Notes: generated from the letters alone by a model not told the origin. A stretch of 64,000 nt of DNA from CAJXII01 sp965242915 (GCA_965242915.1 CBDETN010000027.1:186001-250000); one strand, 5' to 3'; counted from the stretch's first letter, positions 51,297 through 60,462 are shown. Numbers and translations are program-made.

Positions 51297-52629
51297 TATA
51301 ATACCCCAAGAAAATAAGAACGAAAAAATAAGATTCTTATTCCTAAAAAGTTAAAATAATAAAATATTTAATAGGGGTAAAAAATGAGTACAAAAAGAAG
51401 AATATTTACAGCAAAATTTAAAACAAAAATTGTTTTAGAAGTTTTAAAAGGTGAAAAGACTTTAAATGAGATAGCAAGTAAAAATAATATAACACCTAAA
51501 AATATCCAAAATTGGAAGAAGATATTTTTGGATAATGCAGAGTTGGCAATGGAGCCTGCAAAGGCTATCAAAGAATATAAAGACGAAAACTTAAAATTAC
51601 AATCTAAAATAGATGATTATGCAAAGATAGTAGGTAAAATGACAGTTGAAAAGGAATGGCTTGAGGAAAAGCTACAAAGCTTGGACTTATCTAATAAAAA
51701 AGAGTTGATAGAGTCTAAGCTAACATATATTTCAGTATCAACTCAATGTAAACTTATAAAATTAAATCCAAGCAGCTTATATTATAAGCCTATAGAAAAT
51801 AAGCATAAAATATCACTCAAAGATAAGATAAATGATATTTATGAGCAAATACCAATATATGGAGCTTTAAAAGTTCATCAGCAACTTTTAGAAGATGGAT
51901 ACAATATAAGTTTGAATACTGTTTATAAATATAGACAAGAGATGGGTTTAAAGCCAATATTAGCAGTTAAACCAATAAATCTATCAATACCAGATAAGCA
52001 ACATAAAAAATACTCTTACAAGCTTAGAGGAGTTGACATAGTAAAAGCAAATCAAGTATGGAGTACGGATATAACATATATCAAGATTAATGGCGGCATG
52101 GTTTATTTAGCAGCTATAATTGATTGGTATTCTAAAGCTGTACTATCTTGGAAAATATCCAACACTATGGATTCAGCTTTAACAATGGATGTTCTAAATG
52201 AAGCATTATCGCTATATGGTAAACCTGAAATATTTAATACAGATCAAGGCAGTCAATACACAAGTCATATCCATACACAGACTTTAAAAGATAATGGCAT
52301 CATTATCTCAATGGATGGTAAAGGTAGAGCTACTGATAATATTTGTATAGAGAGATTCTGGCGAAGTGCAAAAGTTGAAAGAATTTATCTAAATGAATAT
52401 AACACAATTAAAGAGTTAAAAACTGATGTGAAAGATTATATTGATTTTTATAATCATAAAAGATTTCATCAAACTTTAAATTATAAAAAACCAATGAGTT
52501 TTTATTATGATAGTTTAAAAATTAATAATAAGGATTATGATAAATTAGTTGAAATTGTGGCATAAGGTAACAGGTGAAAAAGAGAATAAGGATTTAGAAA
52601 AAGTTGTCTTGTCTTCTTGGGGTATTATA
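51297..52629 (+). mobile_element. 1333-bp IS3-family element, copy C
   Basis: Same 16-bp perfect inverted repeats TATAATACCCCAAGAA and length as copies A and B. The flanking triplets differ (TAT left, GTA right) and the flanking gene fragments are unrelated, so this copy also marks a rearrangement junction. Confidence 0.92.
51384..52565 (+). CDS. IS3-family transposase, fused OrfAB (copy C)
   Basis: A 393-residue transposase with K148, A252 and D354, the most consensus-like of the three copies in this window. The D229, D287, E323 triad is intact. It is likely functional. An A6 run near codon 105 would give a short OrfA-like product after a -1 slip. Confidence 0.92.
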   Translation: MSTKRRIFTAKFKTKIVLEVLKGEKTLNEIASKNNITPKNIQNWKKIFLDNAELAMEPAKAIKEYKDENLKLQSKIDDYAKIVGKMTVEKEWLEEKLQSLDLSNKKELIESKLTYISVSTQCKLIKLNPSSLYYKPIENKHKISLKDKINDIYEQIPIYGALKVHQQLLEDGYNISLNTVYKYRQEMGLKPILAVKPINLSIPDKQHKKYSYKLRGVDIVKANQVWSTDITYIKINGGMVYLAAIIDWYSKAVLSWKISNTMDSALTMDVLNEALSLYGKPEIFNTDQGSQYTSHIHTQTLKDNGIIISMDGKGRATDNICIERFWRSAKVERIYLNEYNTIKELKTDVKDYIDFYNHKRFHQTLNYKKPMSFYYDSLKINNKDYDKLVEIVA

Positions 52630-52965
52630 GTATCTGCAACACTTAAATTTAGTACATGGTGGGAAGTTGAAGGTCAAGATCCGTCTAAAGATTTTGATTT
52701 TATGTGGATATGGATTAAAGCTACTGACGGGTCTGTTGTAAGACATAAATTAAATCCAAAAGTAGATGCAAAATTAAACCCTAGAACTAAAAAAGCATAT
52801 TCAACAGCAGGATTTAACAGAAAACCAATTTGGATTGAAAAAGAGATTGATTTAAGTGCATTTGTAGGTAAAACAATAACAGTAGAATTTGAATTTCATT
52901 CTCTAGATAGATTATATAATGGCTTTAGAGGTTGGATAATTGATGATTTTAGAGTTTCTTATTAA
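52630..52965 (+). pseudogene. C-terminal fragment of a secreted protein with a jelly-roll (MAM-like) domain
   Basis: The frame VSATLKFSTWWEVEGQDP onward and the closing FHSLDRLYNGFRGWIIDDF resemble the beta-sandwich domain found at the C-terminus of secreted peptidases and surface proteins (a 'LxFxTWxxxE ... RGWxIDDxxV' pattern). The N-terminal part and start were lost at the IS boundary. The exact parent family is uncertain. Confidence 0.6.
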
Positions 52966-53047
52966 ACTTTAACTATGTTATTAAAAATTATAGCTTATTT
53001 AAATTTGATTTTACGATATCAGAATTTAAATAATGCTATAATAAACA

Positions 53048-55021
53048 ATGACACCATTCAAAGTACACTCACAATATTCTCCAGCAGGAGACCAGCCAGA
53101 AGCAATAGAAAAATTGACAGCTTCAATAATAAAAGGCAATCAATATAATACACTTCATGGAGTGACAGGCTCTGGTAAAACATATACTATGGCTAAGATT
53201 ATTGAAGCTACACAGATGCCAACACTTATAATGACTCACAATAAAACTTTAGCAGCACAGCTTTATAGTGAATTTAGAGGATTTTTTCCCAATAATCATG
53301 TTGAATATTTTATCTCTTATTATGATTATTATCAGCCTGAAGCTTACATACCTCGAAGTGACCTGTTTATAGAAAAAGACAGTTCAATCAATAGTGAATT
53401 AGAAAGGCTAAGACTAAGCACCACTGCATCACTTTTAACTTTTGAAGATATTATTTGTGTAGCTTCTGTAAGTGCAAATTATGGGCTTGGTAATCCTGAA
53501 GAGTATAAAGCAAATGTACAAAAGCTTGAAGTTGGACAAGAGTATTCTCAAAGAGCATTGTTATTAAAACTTGTTGAGATGGGATACAAAAGAAATGATA
53601 AATTTTTTGATAGAAGTGACTTTAGGGTAAATGGTGATGTTATTGATATATTTCCTGCTTATTTTGAGGAAGAATTTATTCGAATTGAATTTTTTGGTGA
53701 TGAAGTTGAAAGTTTAACAAAGCATGAATATTTAACAAATATTAAAGTAAAAGATATGAATGATGCAATTATATATAGTGTAAATCCCTTTGTTGTATCT
53801 CAAAAAAGACTTGCAAAGGCTATTGACTTTATTGAAAAAGAGCTTGATGAAAGATTGGCTTTTTACCAAAAAGAAAATAAAATGGTTGAATATCAAAGAC
53901 TTAAGCAAAGAGTTGAATTTGATTTGGAGATGCTTGAAGCTACTGGTATGTGTAAAGGTATTGAGAATTATGCACGACTTCTTACAGACAAAAAAGCAGG
54001 AGAGACACCCTACTCTTTAATTGATTATTTTCAAGCGATGAATAGACCTTTTTTACTAATAGTTGATGAATCGCATGTTAGTTTACCACAATTTAGAGGG
54101 ATGTATTCCGCTGACAAAAGTAGAAAAGAGGTTCTTGTAGAATATGGTTTCAGACTTCCAAGTGCCATGGATAACAGACCGTTAAAGTTTGAAGAGTTTA
54201 TCAAAAAAGCTCATCACTTTTTATTTGTCAGTGCAACACCTGCTGATTTAGAATTGGAACTGTCAAGTGAAGTGGCACACCAAGTTATTCGACCTACAGG
54301 ATTACTTGATCCTACAATTGAAATAATGGACAGTGAATTTCAAGTTGAAAAGCTTCATGATGAGATTAAAAAAACAACTGCTAAAAATGAGAGAGTTTTA
54401 GTAACTGTTTTAACAAAAAAGATGGCAGAGGAATTAGCAAGATATTATGCAGATCTAGGCATTAGAGTAAAATATATGCATAGTGATATTGATGCAATTG
54501 AGAGAAATCATATCATTCGACAACTTAGACTTGGTAAGTTTGATGTACTTGTGGGGATTAATTTACTTCGAGAAGGTTTGGATATCCCTGAAACTTCACT
54601 TGTAGCAATTTTAGATGCTGATAAAGAAGGATTTTTAAGAAGCAAAACAAGTCTTATTCAGACTATGGGACGGGCTTCTAGGAATAGTAACGGTCGAGTA
54701 ATATTATTTGCTAAGAGAGTCACAGATTCTATGAAGTTTGCAATTGATACCACAAATGAACGCAGATTAATACAAGAAGCTCACAATAAAGAACATGGAA
54801 TAACTCCAAAAACCACGACTAGAGCTCTTGATGAAAGCCTGAAACTTGAAGAGTATGATGAAACAGCTTTAAAACATCAACGAATTGAAAAAATGCCAAA
54901 GGGTGAACGACAAAAAATGATAATAGAATTAAATAAAGCTATGACAAAAGCCTCTAAAGAGTTAAACTTTGAAGAGGCTATTCGAATTCGTGATGAAATT
55001 GATAAGATTAAGAAGTTATAA
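53048..55021 (+). CDS. uvrB: Excinuclease ABC subunit B
   Basis: A 657-residue DNA damage recognition helicase of nucleotide excision repair. Walker A is GVTGSGKTYTMAKI. The beta-hairpin EYFISYYDYYQPEAYIP inserts into damaged DNA. Motifs DESHVSLPQ and GINLLREGLDIPE are present, and the C-terminal UVR domain (ELNFEEAIRIRDEIDKIK) binds UvrC. The stop lies 2 bp from the convergent yebC stop. Confidence 0.97.
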   Translation: MTPFKVHSQYSPAGDQPEAIEKLTASIIKGNQYNTLHGVTGSGKTYTMAKIIEATQMPTLIMTHNKTLAAQLYSEFRGFFPNNHVEYFISYYDYYQPEAYIPRSDLFIEKDSSINSELERLRLSTTASLLTFEDIICVASVSANYGLGNPEEYKANVQKLEVGQEYSQRALLLKLVEMGYKRNDKFFDRSDFRVNGDVIDIFPAYFEEEFIRIEFFGDEVESLTKHEYLTNIKVKDMNDAIIYSVNPFVVSQKRLAKAIDFIEKELDERLAFYQKENKMVEYQRLKQRVEFDLEMLEATGMCKGIENYARLLTDKKAGETPYSLIDYFQAMNRPFLLIVDESHVSLPQFRGMYSADKSRKEVLVEYGFRLPSAMDNRPLKFEEFIKKAHHFLFVSATPADLELELSSEVAHQVIRPTGLLDPTIEIMDSEFQVEKLHDEIKKTTAKNERVLVTVLTKKMAEELARYYADLGIRVKYMHSDIDAIERNHIIRQLRLGKFDVLVGINLLREGLDIPETSLVAILDADKEGFLRSKTSLIQTMGRASRNSNGRVILFAKRVTDSMKFAIDTTNERRLIQEAHNKEHGITPKTTTRALDESLKLEEYDETALKHQRIEKMPKGERQKMIIELNKAMTKASKELNFEEAIRIRDEIDKIKKL

Positions 55022-55023
55022 GT

Positions 55024-55731
55024 TTACGCTAAATTAGTATAAACAGTTTGAACATCCTCATCATCTTCTAATTTCTCAATTAATTTTTCTAAATCAGCCA
55101 TTTGCAGATCATCAATTTCAATTGGATTATTTGGTATTCTTTGCAAATCAGCTTTGATTATCTCAATTCCAAGTTTTTCAAAACCTTCTGTTAAAGTACC
55201 AAAATCAGTAAATGCACCATACACATAAAGTGTATCTCCATCTTCCTCGTAAGATTCAAATCCATAATCAATCATCTCTAATTCTAATTCTTCTAAATCC
55301 ATACTAGGTTTTTTAATTTCAAATACACTTTTTCTATCAAACATAAATTCTAAAGAACCGGTTGGGACAACTTGACCTTTTGCTTTTTTAAATATATCTT
55401 TTATATTTGCAACTGTTCGTGCAGTATTATCAGTAGCAGTTTCTACAAATATCAAAACACCGCCGGCACTTTTACCTTCATAATTTACCTCAGCTAAATG
55501 TACGGCATCTTTTGCAGTTGCTCTTTTAATAGCTGCTTCGATATTGTCTTTTGGTAAATTCTGTGCTTTTGCATTTGATATTGCAGTTCTTAGCGGTGCA
55601 TTCATATTAGGATCTGGAACACCTGCTTTTGCTGCCATTGTAATAGATTTTGCCAACTTTGGAAATAGTTTTGACATATTCCCCCATCTTTTCATTTTCG
55701 ATGCTTTTCTATATTCAAACGCTCTACCCAT
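55024..55731 (-). CDS. yebC: YebC/PmpR-family regulatory protein
   Basis: A 235-residue protein with MGRAFEYRKASKMKRWGNMSKLFPKLAKSI and the IEAAIKRATAKDAVHLAEVNYEG and GVLIFVETATDNTARTVANIKDIF segments of the YebC family. These proteins act as transcription regulators or help ribosomes through proline stretches. It follows bcp after 3 bp. Confidence 0.93.
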   Translation of the reverse strand: MGRAFEYRKASKMKRWGNMSKLFPKLAKSITMAAKAGVPDPNMNAPLRTAISNAKAQNLPKDNIEAAIKRATAKDAVHLAEVNYEGKSAGGVLIFVETATDNTARTVANIKDIFKKAKGQVVPTGSLEFMFDRKSVFEIKKPSMDLEELELEMIDYGFESYEEDGDTLYVYGAFTDFGTLTEGFEKLGIEIIKADLQRIPNNPIEIDDLQMADLEKLIEKLEDDEDVQTVYTNLA

Positions 55732-55734
55732 TTT

Positions 55735-56238
55735 TTATCCTTGTAATTCTTTTAATTTATCTGCTACTTCATCTACATGTAAAAGTTCAACCGACTCGCC
55801 GTCTATTTTCTTCTTTTTTCTCACCTTGACTTTATCCCAAACAGCAGCAATATTTCCGTCAGGATTGATAATAAAAGTAGTTCGTACAATTCCCATATAT
55901 TCTCGTCCTGCCATTTTCTTCAACTGCCAAACTCCATAAGCTTCACAAGTTGTTTTATCTTCATCTGCCAAAAGTGTAATTCCTAACTCTTTTTTCTCAA
56001 TAAAATTTCTATGTTTTTGAGGAGAATCTGCACTAACACCTAAGATAACTGCGTCTAGATCATCAAACATCGGCTCTTGTTCTGTAAAGTCACAAGCTTG
56101 AGTGCTGCATCCAGGAGTATTGTCTTTTGGATAAAAATATAAAACTATCCATTTTCCTGCTAAATCTCTTAAACATATCTCAACCTCATCTTGATTTGGA
56201 ATACAAAAGCTTGGTGCTTTACTTCCTATTTCTAACAT
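55735..56238 (-). CDS. bcp: Thioredoxin-dependent peroxiredoxin (Bcp/PrxQ type)
   Basis: A 167-residue peroxiredoxin. The peroxidatic cysteine is in NTPGCSTQACDFTE, with the second cysteine five residues on acting as resolving partner. YFYPKDNTPG and the conserved arginine in GIVRTTFIINPDG complete the site. The protein ends in an unusually lysine-rich tail (KVRKKKKIDGESVE). It reduces hydroperoxides using thioredoxin. Confidence 0.92.
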   Translation of the reverse strand: MLEIGSKAPSFCIPNQDEVEICLRDLAGKWIVLYFYPKDNTPGCSTQACDFTEQEPMFDDLDAVILGVSADSPQKHRNFIEKKELGITLLADEDKTTCEAYGVWQLKKMAGREYMGIVRTTFIINPDGNIAAVWDKVKVRKKKKIDGESVELLHVDEVADKLKELQG

Positions 56239-56259
56239 ATTTTTCCTTTTTATCTATCT

Positions 56260-56283
56260 GCTCCCACTCTCCTGAGTTGGAGC
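56260..56283. other. Hairpin between cmoA and bcp
   Basis: GCTCC-C-ACTC-TCCT-GAGT-T-GGAGC forms a strong stem with one mismatch. It lies between the cmoA stop and the bcp start. It has no T-run on the minus strand, so it may be an attenuator or mRNA-stability element and not a terminator. Confidence 0.45.
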
Positions 56284-56294
56284 AAGTGTGAGTG

Positions 56295-57008
56295 TTATTT
56301 TATTGCAATAAAAGTTGCAAAGTTTACCCATTTAAACAAACAGTCAAATTGTTTAAATCCTACATCTTTTATCATTTTTTTATTTTCTTCATAAGTATAA
56401 GGGATAAGTACATTTTCTAAAGCTTCCCTTTTTTGAGCAATCTCAAATTCACTGTAACCTTTTTTCTTTTTAAACTCATAATATTCATCAATCATAAGCT
56501 TATTTAAAATTTTATCATCACTTATCACTTTTTCACTAAATATAAAAACTCCGCCCTCTTCTAAACTATCATAAATCTTTTTAATAAGTTTTTCTCGTTG
56601 AAGCGGTCTAATAAATTGTAAAGTGTAATTTGAAATAATCACACTGGACTTTTTTAACTCTACATTAAAAATATCATCATTAACTAACTTTATATCTAAT
56701 CCATAAGCTTTACTTTTCTGACCGGCTCTCTCTAGCATAGCATCAGAATTATCAATTCCAATAAGTTCTAAATCTTTTAATTTACTTTTGTGAGCAATAT
56801 TTATAAGTGTAGAGGCAGTTGAGCAACCTAAATCATATATTATACTTTTTTCACTGCAATATTTTAATGCAAAAGATGTTGTCAAATTTAACATCTCATC
56901 ATAAAAAGGGATTGAGCGATTTAACATATCGTCAAATACACTGGCAACTTCCTCATCAAACTCAAATTGCTTTAAAATCGGCTTTTCAAATACTTTATCT
57001 TTTTTCAT
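56295..57008 (-). CDS. cmoA: Carboxy-S-adenosyl-L-methionine synthase
   Basis: A 237-residue SAM-binding enzyme that converts SAM and prephenate to carboxy-SAM for tRNA wobble-uridine modification. The FDEEVASVFDDMLNRSIPFYDEM opening, the SAM loop IYDLGCSTASTLINIAH, ELIGIDNSDAMLERA and SNYTLQFIRP are typical. The partner cmoB is not in the window. Confidence 0.92.
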   Translation of the reverse strand: MKKDKVFEKPILKQFEFDEEVASVFDDMLNRSIPFYDEMLNLTTSFALKYCSEKSIIYDLGCSTASTLINIAHKSKLKDLELIGIDNSDAMLERAGQKSKAYGLDIKLVNDDIFNVELKKSSVIISNYTLQFIRPLQREKLIKKIYDSLEEGGVFIFSEKVISDDKILNKLMIDEYYEFKKKKGYSEFEIAQKREALENVLIPYTYEENKKMIKDVGFKQFDCLFKWVNFATFIAIK

Positions 57009-57071
57009 TTCAGTAGTATATAATAAATATCATTGTAAGATGATAAATTAATAAATATTTATAGGATAAAA

Positions 57072-57569
57072 ATGGGATTTAGTAGTATTGTACAGAAAAT
57101 ATTTAATCCGGTAAAACTAAAAAAGCGAGTTTTTGACCCTGAAAAAATAGAACTTCAAGATTTAATTCTACCAGATTTTATAGAAAGCTTTGACTCTGAA
57201 ACTGTATGTAGTATGGTAAGAGAAGAACTTAATACATTTCAATCATTAGAGTATAAAAATAAACCCATTGAATCATTAAATATAAAAGAGTATCACTCCT
57301 TTCAAATTGGTATTATATTAAAATTTCTTCTACTGGAATATAACTTATTTATCAAAAATAAAAAAGATATATTTCCCAGTTTTATTTTAAACACACCAAA
57401 AGACAAAGTCAAACATAAAGTATTTTATATAATTAATTTATATGGAAATACGGTTGCTAAAACTTTGATCGGAAAGGATCTGGTTGATGATGTACGATGG
57501 TCCCCAATAGATATTGCATACTTATTGTATTACTTATGTACTTATAGAGAACACAATGAAATTAACTAA
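57072..57569 (+). CDS. Hypothetical protein upstream of the subtilase
   Basis: A 165-residue soluble protein without signal peptide or known motif. It is acidic in the middle and has hydrophobic helices near residues 75-95 and 150-160. Its last 14 bases overlap the start of the lipoprotein protease gene, so translation may be coupled. It is possibly the first gene of that operon. The function is not recognised. Confidence 0.6.
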   Translation: MGFSSIVQKIFNPVKLKKRVFDPEKIELQDLILPDFIESFDSETVCSMVREELNTFQSLEYKNKPIESLNIKEYHSFQIGIILKFLLLEYNLFIKNKKDIFPSFILNTPKDKVKHKVFYIINLYGNTVAKTLIGKDLVDDVRWSPIDIAYLLYYLCTYREHNEIN

Positions 57570-59511
57570 ATTTATAAATTACTTTTTTCTACTTTTCCTC
57601 AACTTTTTTATCGTTGCTTGCGGAGGAGGCGGCGGAGGTGGAGGTTCATCTGGTGGAGATTCTTCTTCAACTCCAACAAATAATGGTATGTTTATAGATT
57701 CAGCAGTTAAAGGATTAACTTATAGCACCTCTACTCAATCAGGACAAACTAATAGTAGTGGAACATTTTCTTATAAAAGTGGTGAAACAGTTAGTTTTTA
57801 TATAGGAAATATACTTATAGGAAGTGCAAGTGGTCAAAGTGTAATTACACCTATAGATATTGTTAGTGGTGGTAATATAGATAATGCAACTGTATTAAAT
57901 ATTGCAAGGGTTTTACAAACTTTTGATAGTGATAGGAATGTTTCAAATGGTATTACTTTAGTTGATGCTGCTGAAAATTTTAGCTCAGAATTAGGTGTAG
58001 ATTTTAGTAGTAATGCATTTATAACTAATTTAATTAATAAAGTAAATACTACCGAAGTTAATGCTGGTCGTTCAAGTTTGATAGAAATCAATGCAACTAC
58101 AGCAAAAGCGCATCTACAAGATACATTTAGCTCTTTAGTAAGTGGAAATGACCCACTAGATTCAAATCAATGGTATTTAACCGATCTTAATATTACAGCT
58201 GTACATGCTGATTATAATGGTAGTAGTGCAAATGGTTCTATTATTCAAATAGTGGATACTGGTATTGATCCCATTCATGAAGATATATTTGCAAATTTAG
58301 ACTTGGATAAGAGTTATAATGCAGAAACTGGTACACCTTTAAATTGTACACCAGATAGTGGGGAATCACATGGTACCCAATGTGCAGGAATTGCTAGTGC
58401 AAGAGGATATAACAATAAAGGTATTAGAGGAATTAATCCATTAGGAAAAGTTGTAGGATTTAAATTTCATACTATTGATGCTACGAGTTTTACTTATGAT
58501 CAAGCCCAATTAGAAACAGCATGGATAAGTGGGTCAGGAGCAAATGATATTACAATATCATCAAATAGTTGGGGAAGTTGCTCTTCAACTACAACTTTTG
58601 AAGAAGATATTTTAAAATTGGGTTCAGAAAACCTTAGAAATGAAAAAGGTAGGGTTTATGTAATAGCTGGTGGAAATGAAAGAGCAGATAGTGGAAGTTG
58701 TCCAAAAGGCTCTGCTAATTTAACATATACAGCTAACAATCAATATATTATAGCAGTAGCTGCACTTAAACAAAATAACACATATGCTGCATACTCAAAT
58801 CCAGGCTCAAATATTTTAATATCTGCATATGGTGATAATGTTTATACTACTGATTTAAATGATAGTTATGGTACATTTTCAGGAACTAGTGCTGCTACAC
58901 CAATGGTATCAGGTGCTATTGGGCTTATACTTGAAGCTTGTCCAACTTTAACATATAGAGATGTTAAATATGTTCTAGCAAAAACTGCTATTCAAGTAGA
59001 TACAAAAAATTCAACTTGGGTAACAAATGGTGCTAATTTAAAACATAGTATAGATTATGGTTATGGTCGTATAGATGTAGCAAGTGCGATAAGTATGTGT
59101 AGCAGTGGATATACTCTTTTGGGTGCTGTAAGTGATACTAATACTACTGAAAATGTAGGTAGTACAGTACCAGACAATAATGCCACAGGATTAAGCACAA
59201 CTATAAATGTCGGAACTGCTAAAACTATTGAATGGGTTGGAGTTTGGTTCGATGCCTCATTAGATAATCTTGGAGAATTTGAATTTTATCTAGAAAGTCC
59301 AGTAGGTACGATTACAAAACTTTTACATAATGATAGTGCTTTAGCTAGTGATAATATTTCTAATGGAGCATATAACCTTAGATTAAGTTCCGTTGCATTT
59401 GTAGATGAGAACAGTACTGGTGGGTGGATAGTAAAAGTTGCAGATAGAGATGCAAATAATCAAACCAATAGAACAATAACAAATATAAAACTTCAAATAG
59501 TAGGACATTAA
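57556..59511 (+). CDS. Surface lipoprotein subtilase (S8) with C-terminal P-domain
   Basis: A 651-residue lipoprotein. The lipobox ends at C22 (IVAC) and is followed by a glycine/serine spacer. Residues about 42-200 match a domain common in Gram-negative surface lipoproteins (GLTYSTSTQSGQTNSSGTFSYKSGE, then an EF-like DSDRNVSNG). The subtilase domain begins at DPLDSNQWYL, with triad D234 (IVDTGIDP), H272 (ESHGTQC) and S445 (SGTSAATP) and oxyanion N374. Residues about 540-651 form a P-domain. No prodomain precedes the catalytic part. The start ATG 57556 gives the lipoprotein signal. Confidence 0.9.
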   Translation: MKLTKFINYFFLLFLNFFIVACGGGGGGGGSSGGDSSSTPTNNGMFIDSAVKGLTYSTSTQSGQTNSSGTFSYKSGETVSFYIGNILIGSASGQSVITPIDIVSGGNIDNATVLNIARVLQTFDSDRNVSNGITLVDAAENFSSELGVDFSSNAFITNLINKVNTTEVNAGRSSLIEINATTAKAHLQDTFSSLVSGNDPLDSNQWYLTDLNITAVHADYNGSSANGSIIQIVDTGIDPIHEDIFANLDLDKSYNAETGTPLNCTPDSGESHGTQCAGIASARGYNNKGIRGINPLGKVVGFKFHTIDATSFTYDQAQLETAWISGSGANDITISSNSWGSCSSTTTFEEDILKLGSENLRNEKGRVYVIAGGNERADSGSCPKGSANLTYTANNQYIIAVAALKQNNTYAAYSNPGSNILISAYGDNVYTTDLNDSYGTFSGTSAATPMVSGAIGLILEACPTLTYRDVKYVLAKTAIQVDTKNSTWVTNGANLKHSIDYGYGRIDVASAISMCSSGYTLLGAVSDTNTTENVGSTVPDNNATGLSTTINVGTAKTIEWVGVWFDASLDNLGEFEFYLESPVGTITKLLHNDSALASDNISNGAYNLRLSSVAFVDENSTGGWIVKVADRDANNQTNRTITNIKLQIVGH

Positions 59512-59512
59512 T

Positions 59513-59887
59513 ATGAACAAATTAATTATAATAATTGCACTGTTTTTAAATGGCTGTGCAAGTGACTTTATCAATTACACTATAAAACAAAATGACGGTA
59601 CAAAACAAATACTTGTAAAACAAATAGATAATCAATACATCACTTCAAAAAACTATACCTTTACAAATAGTTCAAAAATAGCAATTAGGTTTAATCAAAT
59701 TACACCTGAATTAATAAATGAATTTGAAGCTAGATACAATCTTCAATTAGAGCAAATTTTAATAATTGGTGATTATATATATTCTCATAATAGTGATAAT
59801 ATTTTAGATTTAATTCAACTTATAGCAAATGAAGAAAATGTTAAACAAATAGTTCCTTTATGGAAGAAAACTATTAAAGTTTATTAA
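59513..59887 (+). CDS. Lipoprotein resembling a detached subtilase prodomain
   Basis: A 124-residue lipoprotein, lipobox ending at C15 (FLNGC), 1 bp after the protease stop, with AGTAGGAC as ribosome-binding site. The region TPELINEFEARYNLQLEQIL, then YIYSHNSDNILDLIQLIANEE, then NVKQIVPLW matches by pattern the prodomain that normally stands directly in front of the NDPL...QWHL start of secreted S8 proteases. The adjacent protease lacks this segment. I infer a folding helper or inhibitor acting in trans at the same membrane. Confidence 0.65.
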   Translation: MNKLIIIIALFLNGCASDFINYTIKQNDGTKQILVKQIDNQYITSKNYTFTNSSKIAIRFNQITPELINEFEARYNLQLEQILIIGDYIYSHNSDNILDLIQLIANEENVKQIVPLWKKTIKVY

Positions 59888-59923
59888 ATTATTCCCCATT
59901 TATTTAATCAAACTGTAAAATAA

Positions 59924-59947
59924 AAATTTAAATAGTAGGACATTAAA
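59924..59947 (+). repeat. Degenerate copy of the protease gene 3' end
   Basis: The bases AAATAGTAGGACATTAA just before 59948 repeat the end of the protease gene (59498-59512, encoding QIVGH and stop). They stand in the same place relative to the next lipoprotein start. This indicates a tandem duplication of the protease tail plus the lipoprotein gene. Confidence 0.7.
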
Positions 59948-60091
59948 ATGAATAATTTAGCCGTTTTAGCAGCATTATTTTTAAGTGCTTGTGCAAGTGA
60001 TTTTATGCAATTTAGTATAAAACAAAATGGGCAGTTTAAAGAATTTCTTATAAAAGAGATAAATGGTAAATACACAACCCCGCAAAACTGA
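59948..60091 (+). pseudogene. Second prodomain-like lipoprotein, cut by an IS
   Basis: The frame MNNLAVLAALFLSACASDFM, then QFSIKQNGQFKEFLIKEI, is a paralogue of the lipoprotein upstream, with lipobox LSAC at C15 and the shared CASDF start. After 47 residues the IS150-like end at 60089 supplies a TGA stop. The prodomain-like part is missing and does not resume after the element. Confidence 0.8.
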
Positions 60092-60147
60092 TCTGGCTAC
60101 ACTAATTTATACTTAGAACTTAAATAAATCTAAGTTAAAATAAAAGT

Positions 60148-60462
60148 ATGAAGAAAGTAGAAAATATGAAAAATAGTCAATATACAAGAGAGTTTAGAGA
60201 TTCAACAATACAGTTGGTTTTAAATAATGGTGATTCAGTTCTAAAAATTGCTAAAGATTTAGATGTAAATTCTAAGACAATTTATAATTGGATGAATGAA
60301 TATAAAAAGGCCAATCAAGATTTAACTAAATCTATAGTCAAAACTCCCAAAGAAACTTTAGAACAAGAGAATAAAAGGCTAAGAAGAGAAACTAAACTAC
60401 TTAGGCAGGAGCGTGATATATTAAAAAAAGCAGCAGTATACTTTGCGAAAGAAGTTCAATAA
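60148..60462 (+). CDS. IS3-family OrfA, copy 2
   Basis: A 104-residue HTH protein with a C-terminal leucine-rich coil. The codons TTA AAA AAA GCA near 60419 form an A7 slippery run. A -1 slip there opens a frame that runs without a stop through the gap into orfB (IKYTWIKDNK before the OrfB methionine), giving the OrfAB transposase as in other IS3 elements. Confidence 0.9.
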   Translation: MKKVENMKNSQYTREFRDSTIQLVLNNGDSVLKIAKDLDVNSKTIYNWMNEYKKANQDLTKSIVKTPKETLEQENKRLRRETKLLRQERDILKKAAVYFAKEVQ

